Positions 7,511 through 12,915 of a stretch of DNA of 12,915 bases are shown piece after piece (positions within the stretch are counted from its first letter, which is position 1; the number at the start of each line of letters is the position of its first letter). Both the position numbers and the translations under genes were made by a program. The notes below the pieces were generated by a model, which had not been told where the DNA came from, made no database searches, and was given only the letters and a program-made list of their open reading frames with translations. The stretch comes from JBBQER01 sp052148155 (lineage in GTDB: Bacteria > Actinomycetota > Acidimicrobiia > IMCC26256 > PALSA-610). The DNA is taken from positions 1 to 12,915 of the forward strand of contig JBKQIY010000004.1 in NCBI GenBank assembly GCA_052148155.1, given 5' to 3'.

Positions 7511-7830
7511 CTATGAATGTTCGGCCCGGGTAGTTGGAAAGATTACCGGGCGCGACGGTTGGTACCGGGAAGGCTGCCGGTTCGGCCTCTCCGGTCTCTG
7601 CCAGCGGACGACATCGGCGATCTCTCCGCTTTTGACGTCGTAGACGAAGCAAACGATAAATCCTAAGTGGCTCAAGGTACGGCTTGGATATCAGGAACTC
7701 GATCTCGTCGCGTAATGCGCCCGCGTGATCATCAATTAGGAAGCAGTCGAAGTCTGCCCCGGTCCGTCGTCGCAGTTCCTGGTCTGTCACTCCAGCGAGG
7801 CCGCACACGGCGACGAACCCGCGCGACGCG
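7511..7830 (-). pseudogene. Beta-carbonic anhydrase, C-terminal remnant
   Basis: The segment from about 7817 reads VCGLAGVTDQELRRRTGADF and then DDHAGALRDEIEFLISKPYL. This matches the part of beta-carbonic anhydrases that follows the zinc-site HTDCG, leading into the helix that ends with the 'x-SPYL' turn. After a frame change near 7647-7653 it continues CFVYDVKSGEIADVVRW, the typical closing strand (G-F-V-Y-D-V-x-x-G), and ends at TAG 7511-7513. Only the Cys-Gly of the HTDCG motif remains; the His and Asp are absent, and the N-terminal half with the first zinc cysteine (CMDAR motif) is not found upstream in any frame. The remnant should therefore be inactive as CO2 hydratase. Immediately upstream sits a gene fragment on the opposite strand. 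Family call is by pattern only. Confidence 0.55.
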
Positions 7831-7834
7831 CTAG

Positions 7835-8023
7835 ATCGACCGGTACCGCGCACACAATGACTTGGACGAGGCGGCCGACGACTCGCTCGACGCCGACGTC
7901 CCGCTACGCGACGCCCAAATCGCAGCCCGGCACGCCCACGTACCACGAGCATTCACATCGCGTTGTGAGAACTTCGATCGCGGCGCCGCGTACATCGTCG
8001 TCGCGTTCGTCACAGGCGGATAG
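7835..8023 (+). pseudogene. C-terminal fragment of an unknown protein
   Basis: From after a TAG (7832-7834) to the TAG at 8021-8023 the plus strand carries a frame with very clean third-position G/C bias. It reads DLDEAADDSLDADVPLRDAQ, then IAARHAHVPRAFTSRCENF and GAAYIVVAFVTGG. The opposite frame sharing the same wobble bases is Ser/Arg-rich and looks like the shadow. There is no ATG; a TTG at 7862 is the only in-frame start candidate and has no ribosome binding site. It looks like the tail of a longer gene whose front is missing, abutting the carbonic anhydrase remnant. In another frame just upstream, TNPRDALDR could be its continuation for a few residues. I do not recognise a family. Confidence 0.4.
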
Positions 8024-8052
8024 GGCCAGACGTCTCAAGGCGGCAGTTCGAG

Positions 8053-8535
8053 CTATGTCTCGCTCGTGGATCGCGGCATGTTCGGGGCGGCCAGCGCCCG
8101 TTCGGCCCCTTTAGCGAGGTCGGCTGACCAGTGCTTGAGGATCCAACGTACGACGAGCACCCAGAACCATCCAGTGAGGCGGTGCGTGGCGAAGTGTGAC
8201 TCCCAGGTGACCCGCGTTCCGCCACTGGGCAGCGCGAACAGCCGGACGTCGGAGCGGTAGTCGCGCAACGGTAGGCCTGACAACAACGTGTAGCCGAAGT
8301 GGGAGGGAGCGTCGAAAGCGACCACTTCTTCGCGATTCCACTGGGCCGGCTTGCTCGGATTTGCACCGAGCACCCTGATGGCACCCACCCCGTCGGGAGT
8401 CGGACCCCCTTCGCGCTCGAGGCGAGCGACCTTGTGACGAGACCATGTCGGCCAGGTCTCAACCGTGCTCACCAACTGCCACACGGTCTCGATTGGCGCG
8501 GAGCTTTCTGCCTCTCTTCGGACAACATGACTCAT
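8053..8535 (-). CDS. SRPBCC family protein (polyketide cyclase/dehydrase-like)
   Basis: This encodes a 160-residue protein with the START/SRPBCC ligand-binding pattern. It opens with a first strand and helix (residues 1-30, VRREAESSAPIETVWQLVST), followed by WPTWSRH, a Trp-rich turn seen at the same point in many family members. The middle strands include VVAFDAPSHFGYTLLSG and DYRSDVRLF, then GGTRVTWESHF. A long C-terminal helix (FWVLVVRWILKHWSADLAKG) covers the hydrophobic pocket. The ATG at 8535 follows the TetR stop by only 4 bases, and its ribosome binding site GGAGGAG lies just before the TetR stop codon, so both genes are co-transcribed. It probably binds or carries a hydrophobic small molecule; the ligand is unknown. 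The gene is intact. Confidence 0.87.
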   Translation of the reverse strand: MSHVVRREAESSAPIETVWQLVSTVETWPTWSRHKVARLEREGGPTPDGVGAIRVLGANPSKPAQWNREEVVAFDAPSHFGYTLLSGLPLRDYRSDVRLFALPSGGTRVTWESHFATHRLTGWFWVLVVRWILKHWSADLAKGAERALAAPNMPRSTSET

Positions 8536-8539
8536 TGGG

Positions 8540-9151
8540 CTATCTCCTCCGTGATCGTGGGGCCGTTTGGCTGGAAGGATCGGGAGGGGTCAACGCGCGC
8601 ACGACGAACTCTGCGAGCTCGTGGGGAAACGATGCGTCAGGTTCGACCCGCAGCAGACTCAAGCGAAACAACATCGTCCCTACGAGCACGTCGGCGACCA
8701 GTTCCGGTGCCACCGGTACCGTCGCCTCCCCACGCGCGTGCGCCGAATCGAGCACCGCCGCGAACCCCGCCCGCATCGGCTCGTAGAACTGTTCACGCAG
8801 TCGGGCCTCGAACGCCGGGTTTTGACCGAGTTCGCCGAGCAGTCCGCGTATTGCCGCGGCGGCTTCGGGCGTTGTGTTCGCTTCCTGCAACATGGTGGTC
8901 AGCGCTTCGACATCACCGAGCAGCGACCCCGTCGCAGGAGCATCCCGATAGCCGCTCGGGTAACGCCCGAAGACCACTTCGTGTACCAAAGCTGCCTTGC
9001 CGGAGAAGCGGCGGTACAGGCTGTCTTTGCCCACCCCCGCCCGTCTGGCTACTTCTCCCATGGTCAACTTGGCGTATCCCACCTCACCGAGCAAGCCGAT
9101 CGCGGCATCTGCGATCGACGCGTCCACTGCAGCAGATCGGAGTCTCGGCAC
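8540..9151 (-). CDS. TetR family transcriptional regulator
   Basis: This encodes a 203-residue regulator from GTG 9151. I prefer this start because the upstream open frame (to 9352) runs backwards through the palindrome and the divergent gene and has no family character. The helix-turn-helix is at about residues 29-49: LTMGEVARRAGVGKDSLYRRF. The larger C-terminal part (residues 60-190, with TTPEAAAAIRGLLGELGQN and ELVADVLVGTMLFRLSLL) is the ligand-binding and dimerisation domain, resembling the TetR_C_11 type. A perfect 26-bp palindrome begins 5 bases upstream of the start, so autoregulation is likely. No Shine-Dalgarno sequence precedes the GTG, suggesting a leaderless or operator-embedded transcript. 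The SRPBCC gene follows in the same operon. Confidence 0.92.
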   Translation of the reverse strand: MPRLRSAAVDASIADAAIGLLGEVGYAKLTMGEVARRAGVGKDSLYRRFSGKAALVHEVVFGRYPSGYRDAPATGSLLGDVEALTTMLQEANTTPEAAAAIRGLLGELGQNPAFEARLREQFYEPMRAGFAAVLDSAHARGEATVPVAPELVADVLVGTMLFRLSLLRVEPDASFPHELAEFVVRALTPPDPSSQTAPRSRRR

Positions 9152-9156
9152 GGGAT

Positions 9157-9182
9157 AACCATACGGGACGTCCCGTATGGTT
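9157..9182. promoter_or_regulatory. 26-bp perfect palindrome, probable TetR operator
   Basis: The half-site AACCATACGGGAC is followed directly by its exact reverse complement. It lies between the TetR start (GTG 9151) and the ATG 9177 of the divergent nitroreductase-like gene, and even covers that ATG. Size, perfect symmetry and position are those of a TetR operator controlling both directions. The start codons are only 25 bases apart, so bound repressor would block both transcripts. Confidence 0.85.
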
Positions 9183-9420
9183 GTAAAGTTGTCAGAGTCG
9201 TCCAAGCTCCCGGGGGGTCGGAGGTTTTCGGTGGATCGCATTCCGTCAGCTGTTCTTGAAAACTCCCCGGCTGCATCAGGCGATCTATCGGGGAAGCCGG
9301 GGCGGCTGCATCGGGAGAAGGTTGATCGGGCGGCCGACGCTGCTGTTGACAACGCGCAGGCGGCGCACGGGTCGGGAGCGTACGAACGCGCTGATCTTTT
9401 GCAAGGACGGGCGTCGTGGG
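9177..9420 (+). pseudogene. Deazaflavin (F420)-dependent nitroreductase family, N-terminal part, broken
   Basis: The gene starts at ATG 9177 inside the palindrome. The first frame gives MVVKLSESSKLPGGRRF. Removing one T from the TTTT run near 9232 moves into a second frame: RWIAFRQLFLKTPRLHQAIY, RGSRGGCIGRRLIGRP and LLLTTRRRRTGRERTNALIF. The element LLTT-x-x-RR-(T/S)-G-R-x-R-T-x-x-L-x-(F/Y) is the hallmark of the DDN (deazaflavin-dependent nitroreductase) family, which uses the F420 cofactor. After KDGRR (about 9420) no frame yields the expected ASNGG / HPxWYxNL part, although the second frame stays open to 9513. The gene thus appears both frameshifted and truncated. It is divergent from tetR and shares the operator, so it was probably the main regulated target. 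Confidence 0.6.
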
Positions 9421-9639
9421 CCGTGGCCCAACCGATTTTGGTCGAAGGCCGGGGTCGTCCTCGCGCTGACCGCGAAGCACAACAGATGCGTCGTGGCGTT
9501 CAGCATCGGATAGCTCACGCCCCTCGGTAGGACCTTGGTGGTCGGGAGGCACGGCACCTTGGGTGCGCCGACCCAGTCCGAGAATCACAGAACTCGACCA
9601 GGTCAGACGGGCCGTCCCGAGAACTTCTCGTGGGAACGT
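9421..9639. other. Stretch without a recognisable gene
   Basis: This should hold the second half of the nitroreductase-like gene but does not in any frame. A minus-strand frame (ATG 9557 downward, reading MPCLPTTKVLPRGVSYPMLN) has good third-position G/C bias, but it shares its wobble bases with the plus-strand frame, shows no family signature and overlaps the nitroreductase gene. No RNA gene or terminator stem was seen. Confidence 0.4.
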
Positions 9640-10440
9640 TCAGGGGGCGGCGAGACCCAAGCGGCCATCGGCACCCAGCGTGACGCCGTCGATTCCGAAA
9701 CGCTCCGCTAGGAGTGTCGGCACCTCGGGTCGAGCTACCTCGGTGACGTCTGACGCTCCGCCGACCGCGCGCTCCACAAGGACTGCCTGCTCGAACACGA
9801 AAAGGGAAAGACAGCGGTCCGGGCTCCGGCGACCGAAGAACACGCCCGTGACGAATGGTGACGTCGGATGCGTGGCCGTGTACCAGTTGCTGACCTCGAC
9901 GTCGATGACCGGCACCGGCTCTGGGACGAACCCGTACATGTCATTCCACGCGCCGTCTTGGAACACTTGCAGGACGAGTTCAGCACCGTCTTCGACCAAC
10001 CGGTAGAGCCAGCCCGACTGGTCGGTCTCGACCCCGACCTCGAACGCCACCGGGTCGAGCAGCCCTCCGCCGCCGAAGCCAACGTCGGCTAGCCACGGCC
10101 GACCTCTGTCGTTCACGCGCAACAAGAGGTGGTCCAACGGGCGATCGTCACCGGTGCCACCGATCCGCACCCGCGCCAGCATGAGGTCAACCGGGCCGAG
10201 CCCCATCTCTTCAAGCGCGGCCTTGAACAGCATGTTGTGCTCGAAGCAATAGCCGCCGCGCCCACGGGCGACCATCTTGTCGGCGAGGTTGTCCACATCG
10301 AGCACAACGGGCCGGCCGGTGCTGGGATCGAGGTTCTCGAACACGATCGTCGTCGTATGGGCCCGGTGGACGGCGGCTAGATCGGTCGGCGTGTCATCAA
10401 GGCCGACGCGGTCGAGATAGGAGCGGAGATCGAACGCCAC
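9640..10440 (-). CDS. nat: Arylamine N-acetyltransferase
   Basis: This encodes a 266-residue protein of normal length for the family. The catalytic triad of NAT enzymes is present: Cys65 in RGGYCFEHN, His104 in RPLDHLLL and Asp119 in WLADVGFGG. Other hallmarks are the N-terminal HTTTIVFENLDP (residues 28-39), where the FENL turn is nearly invariant, and a third beta-rich domain with NWYTATHPTSPF near residues 185-196. The enzyme moves acetyl from acetyl-CoA to arylamines and hydrazines; in mycobacteria it acetylates isoniazid and its gene sits with cholesterol-degradation genes, which are not seen here. The start is GTG 10440 (the GTG encodes the first Met of MAFDLRSYLD), with only a weak ribosome binding site. 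It is intact and stands alone on the minus strand. Confidence 0.95.
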   Translation of the reverse strand: MAFDLRSYLDRVGLDDTPTDLAAVHRAHTTTIVFENLDPSTGRPVVLDVDNLADKMVARGRGGYCFEHNMLFKAALEEMGLGPVDLMLARVRIGGTGDDRPLDHLLLRVNDRGRPWLADVGFGGGGLLDPVAFEVGVETDQSGWLYRLVEDGAELVLQVFQDGAWNDMYGFVPEPVPVIDVEVSNWYTATHPTSPFVTGVFFGRRSPDRCLSLFVFEQAVLVERAVGGASDVTEVARPEVPTLLAERFGIDGVTLGADGRLGLAAP

Positions 10441-10752
10441 GCCACGACACTAGATCGTGAAACTTCCGCCCATCGAGGGTGTGCCCGGGCGTGAGCAAAG
10501 GGATGCCTCAAACGGGCGCACGACAACGCGCGGGCTCTCAATGCACAGGCTGCGGCGGAACCGAACGCCATTAACCCACCCACATCGATCGTCCGCAACC
10601 GGTCGACTTGCGCGGCAAGGTTGGCTGACGCGATAGCCGTCACATATCTGACCTGCTGCACAAATGACGACACGATCGACGCGGCAGGACGCACGATCTG
10701 GAAGTAGACGCACGACCGTACGCTCGCACCAAGCGTTCGCGATCGGTTCGTG
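10441..10752. other. 312-base stretch with no confident gene
   Basis: Between the NAT gene and the methyltransferase gene only weak coding signals appear. One minus-strand frame reads SFVQQVRYVTAIASANLAAQ, VDRLRTIDVGGLMAFGSAAA with moderate third-position bias, but it has no ribosome binding site and no family signature. It may be decayed coding sequence or spacer carrying the nat promoter. Confidence 0.35.
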
Positions 10753-11589
10753 TCAGGCTCGGGCCGCGAGTCCGATGACGTGAGCGGAAGCGCCGAGCAT
10801 CGACGGCTCAGTCTCCGTGAGCCGAATCGCGCGTAACAGTGGTTCGGGTGTCGCCATGCGACGCGCGAGGTCACCCAACAGCCACGCGTAACCCTCGACG
10901 GCGACGAGTGCGTTCACTGCGAAGCCAGTCTGGTCAAGCTCAACGCGGAGTTCTTCGGGGCGATGGAAGTACGCCCAAAATGCCCCGTCGACCATGTTGG
11001 TCGGATCCTGACTCAGGCCGGTCGAGATACTCCGATCGAAGCCGCTCCAGATATCAGGCTGGTCGAGCAGGTCCTTCGCCGTTGCGTCGAGGATCCATGA
11101 GTGACGGCAGATGACCTCCGTGAGCAGCGCGCCATCAGGACGCAGCACGCGATGCGCCTCGCGGAGCGCTTCCCGGCGATGGGCCGGATCAACCAGGTGA
11201 TACATCGGACCCATCAGCAGGACCACATCGAAGCTGCAGTCCGGGGCTGGAAGGTCACGCGCATCTCCGAGTCGGGCCACGAACGTCGGTCCGCTCGCGG
11301 AACGTGCCCGCTTCTTGGCCATCTCAATGTGGCGATCGACCGGGTCGACGAGCGTCACCTCGTACCCGCGCGCCGCCAAGTAGCCCGCATGGGTACCCGG
11401 CCCGCCTCCCACGTCGAGCACCCGCCCAGTTGGAGGAAGGTAACGATCGAAGATGTTCCAGGTCCGCAACCGAACGAGATCGCCGATGCCCGGCAGCCAG
11501 AGCCGTTCGTCCTCATCGACCACTTCGTAACGGCGCGTTACTCGAGGATCGACCGACACGCTCTTAAGTCTCAACCCCGGCGGCGACAC
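10753..11589 (-). CDS. Class I SAM-dependent methyltransferase
   Basis: This encodes up to 278 residues with a Rossmann-type methyltransferase core. Motif I is RVLDVGGGPGTHAGYLAARG (residues about 56-75), which binds S-adenosylmethionine. The acidic end of strand 2 is VTLVDPVDRHIEMAKKRA. The motif II/III region follows with GDARDLPAPDCSFDVVLLMG, then MYHLVDPAHRREALREAHRV and LRPDGALLTEV, the post-III loop usual in Methyltransf_11/25 proteins. The C-terminal part with HRPEELRVELDQTGF matches small-molecule methyltransferases. Two GTG starts are possible: 11589, or 11559 (residue 11, VSVDPRVTRRYEV), which starts nearer the conserved region; neither has a strong ribosome binding site. The substrate is unknown. 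It is intact and sits alone between spacers. Confidence 0.9.
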   Translation of the reverse strand: MSPPGLRLKSVSVDPRVTRRYEVVDEDERLWLPGIGDLVRLRTWNIFDRYLPPTGRVLDVGGGPGTHAGYLAARGYEVTLVDPVDRHIEMAKKRARSASGPTFVARLGDARDLPAPDCSFDVVLLMGPMYHLVDPAHRREALREAHRVLRPDGALLTEVICRHSWILDATAKDLLDQPDIWSGFDRSISTGLSQDPTNMVDGAFWAYFHRPEELRVELDQTGFAVNALVAVEGYAWLLGDLARRMATPEPLLRAIRLTETEPSMLGASAHVIGLAARA

Positions 11590-11857
11590 GCGCCAACGAA
11601 TATCGACGAGGGTTGGAGGAGGTCACATGACGCGCGCAATGGCCGATTCGATGACAGGCGCGTGTGCGGAGACGTCACTCTGTCCGCGGCTACGTCGATC
11701 AAGCCGGGTTTCAGCTGAAGTCGCATTCCGCACACACGCCAACGTGGGACCTCAGGGCCACCACGGGAGGGAACGTGTTGGACGAGGCGACGCCGATGAC
11801 CCGTCTTGGGACGTGTGTTCTGGGACTGTGTCAGGTCGCCGAGGGCCGTTGGCGTGC
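11590..11857. other. Spacer with an isolated strong ribosome binding site
   Basis: On the plus strand GGAGGAGGT lies 3 bases before an ATG at 11627, an excellent initiation signal. The following frame (MTRAMADSMTGACAE, open to 11908) quickly loses codon bias, runs antisense into the aldolase gene and resembles nothing known. One base shift after MTG gives an alternative short end (VCGDVTLSAATSIKPGFS, TGA at 11716-11718). An imperfect inverted repeat (GCGTGTGCGGA and its near complement about 60 bases later) spans the middle. A small frameshifted gene is possible. Confidence 0.3.
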
Positions 11858-12626
11858 TCAGTCGAGGAGGTCGGGGTGGTTGGTGATGACTGCCTCGAAG
11901 AGCGGTAGGGCGGTGAACCATCCGGCGAGTGGGGTGCCTTGTTCGGTGTACGCGTGCCGCGCGGCTTTGTCGGCGATCAGCTTGGGGGTGCCGGCGGCTT
12001 CGGCGAGTGGTTGGATTTCGCAGCATCGTTCCATGCGCAGAAACCACCAGGTGGCTTCCTCGACGGATTGACCGACGGTGAGGAGTCCGTGGTTTTGGAG
12101 GATCAGCGCCTTGGTGGGGCCGAGCGCGGCGGCGATGTCGGCGCCTTCGTCGGGGTCAAGGACCCGACCGCGATAGGTGTCGTAGAGGGTGTGGTCGTTG
12201 TAGAAGTCGCAGTGGTCTTGGGTGACGGGGTCGAGCCGACGACCGAGCGATGACCAGGCTTTGCCGAACTTGGAGTGTGAGTGCACTGCGGCGTTGATCT
12301 CGGGACGGCGCGGTGAATGGCGGCGTGGATCGCGAACGCCGATGGGTTGACCGTGCCGATCCTTCGATGACGTCGCCGCGTTCGTCGACGAGCAAGAGGT
12401 CCGAGACGCAAATCCGTGTGAACGACACCGCGAACGGATTGATCCAAAAACGGGTCGGCTCTTCTGGGTCCCGTGCGGTGAGGTGCCCGGCGATCCCCTC
12501 ATCGAGACCAATGTTGCCGAGAATCCGCAAGGCCGCGGCGCGGCGTTGCTTGCGATGCTGGCGTTCGTCGTTGATGGTCGTGCAGTTGGACCAGGTGAAT
12601 GTCGTGACGGTCTCGGATCCGGTCAT
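11858..12626 (-). pseudogene. Class II aldolase/adducin family protein, two frameshifts
   Basis: Three frames in series rebuild one protein of about 255 residues. Frame 1 from ATG 12626: RAAALRILGNIGLDEGIAGH, LTARDPEEPTRFWINPFAV and DLLLVDERGDVIEGSAR. Frame 2, entered near 12351-12354: VNPSAFAIHAAIHRAVP. Frame 3, entered near 12300-12304 and open to TGA 11858: EINAAVHSHSKFGKAW, LQNHGLLTVGQSVEEATWW and GWFTALPLFEAVI. HSH and the later NHG histidine are the metal ligands of class II aldolases such as L-fuculose-phosphate aldolase and sugar epimerases. Each break is repaired by adding one base, and the two lie about 50 bases apart. The variant with ERCCEIQPLAEAAG resembles uncharacterised actinobacterial members. 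The substrate is unknown. Confidence 0.8.
12422..12470. repeat. 49-bp inverted repeat, copy 1 (inside the aldolase gene)
   Basis: On the minus strand this encodes DPEEPTRFWINPFAVS of the aldolase. The same 49 bases occur once more, in opposite orientation, at 12862-12910. Confidence 0.9.
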
Positions 12627-12861
12627 TCATTGATGGTCGGACCGCGCGGTTGTTGGTGCAATGGGGGTGCTGCGCAGCCCACAGCAGTCCGACCGTGCAC
12701 ATATGCAGGTAACTGTACGGTTGTGCAGTGCATGTGCAGCCTGACGATCTGACGGCAAGTGCACGGATCCGGTCTGGCGCGCCTACACCGTGCTCTTCAT
12801 CATTCTCGGACCGGTCATGCTCAGCGGCCAACTCGAAACACGACTCCACACCAACGCTTTC
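12627..12861. other. Region upstream of the aldolase, no confident gene
   Basis: The first 140 bases are rich in short GTGCA/TGCAC words (for example TGTGCAGTGCATGTGCAG at 12723-12740) that could form small hairpins or a regulatory site. From about 12787 the plus strand has an open frame (TVLFIILGPVMLSGQLETRL) that runs into the inverted repeat and off the window. It is hydrophobic at its start but matches no family I know. Confidence 0.35.
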
Positions 12862-12910
12862 GACCCAGAAGAGCCGACCCGTTTTTGGATCAATCCGTTC
12901 GCGGTGTCGT
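12862..12910. repeat. 49-bp inverted repeat, copy 2 (window end)
   Basis: This copy is identical over 49 bases to the complement of 12470-12422. After it the match resumes for CACAC with one T missing. Upstream of it (before 12862) the sequences are unrelated. On the plus strand it reads in frame as the aldolase segment DPEEPTRFWINPFAVS. Confidence 0.9.
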
Positions 12911-12915
12911 CACAC

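Noticed and set aside
7831..8013. Minus-strand ORF opposite the 7835-8023 fragment
   Set aside because: Its Ser/Ala/Arg-rich composition is what an antisense frame of an Asp/Glu/Ala-rich plus-strand protein looks like; it shares the same wobble bases.
9152..9352. N-terminal extension of the TetR protein up to 9352
   Set aside because: The extra 67 residues read antisense through the divergent gene and the palindrome, have no family character, and would put the operator inside the gene; GTG 9151 fits TetR length.
1..12915. Possibility of a defence system, CRISPR array, toxin-antitoxin pair, prophage or transposon
   Set aside because: No repeats with regular spacing, no nuclease, reverse transcriptase, integrase or transposase motifs, and no small paired ORFs with typical toxin or antitoxin features were seen on either strand.

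Overview
The window is high-GC DNA with strong G/C preference at third codon positions. Together with mycobacterial/actinomycete-type families (an AAC(2')-like acetyltransferase, a deazaflavin-dependent nitroreductase relative, arylamine N-acetyltransferase, Thr/Pro-linker lipoproteins), this points to an actinobacterium (Actinomycetota). I cannot place it at genus level. No rRNA, tRNA, CRISPR array, transposase or phage gene was recognised.

Layout. 1-173: C-terminal end of a SnoaL/NTF2-like protein (+). 338-616: small zinc-ribbon protein (+), then a doubtful ORF to 917. 1048-1470: GNAT acetyltransferase (-). 1606-2120 (-) and 2258-2713 (+): two divergent HIT-family genes, both frameshifted. 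2826-4257: two tandem lipoproteins (+) with look-alike leaders; the first has lost its natural stop and the second has an in-frame TAG. 4233-4775: AAC(2')-like GNAT (-). About 4776-5300: traces of a frameshifted unknown gene (-). 7510 down to 5398 (-): a probable operon of a frameshifted unknown gene, an ABC ATPase and an ABC-2 permease, joined by GTGA and ATGA stop/start overlaps. About 7511-8023: two 5'-truncated gene remnants meeting head to head, one of them a beta-carbonic anhydrase C-terminus. 8053-9420: SRPBCC protein and TetR regulator (-), divergent from a broken nitroreductase (+), with a perfect 26-bp palindrome between them. 9640-10440: arylamine N-acetyltransferase (-). 10753-11589: SAM methyltransferase (-). 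11858-12626: class II aldolase (-), frameshifted. 12862-12910: an exact inverted copy of 49 bp of the aldolase gene.

How the genes may work together. The content is biased toward small-molecule modification and export: three acyl/acetyltransferases, a nitroreductase relative, an SRPBCC protein, a methyltransferase and an ABC-2 transporter. A detoxification or antibiotic-tolerance neighbourhood is possible, but only two units show real organisation: the ABC operon and the TetR/SRPBCC/nitroreductase module.

The dominant oddity is reading-frame damage. About half the genes carry one or more single-base frame changes or stops, although protein signatures and GC3 bias persist on both sides of each break. 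The other half (GNATs, ABC genes, SRPBCC, TetR, NAT, methyltransferase) are intact. This is either uneven sequencing or assembly indel error, or a region under decay; the sequence alone cannot decide. I found no clear previously undescribed multi-gene system.
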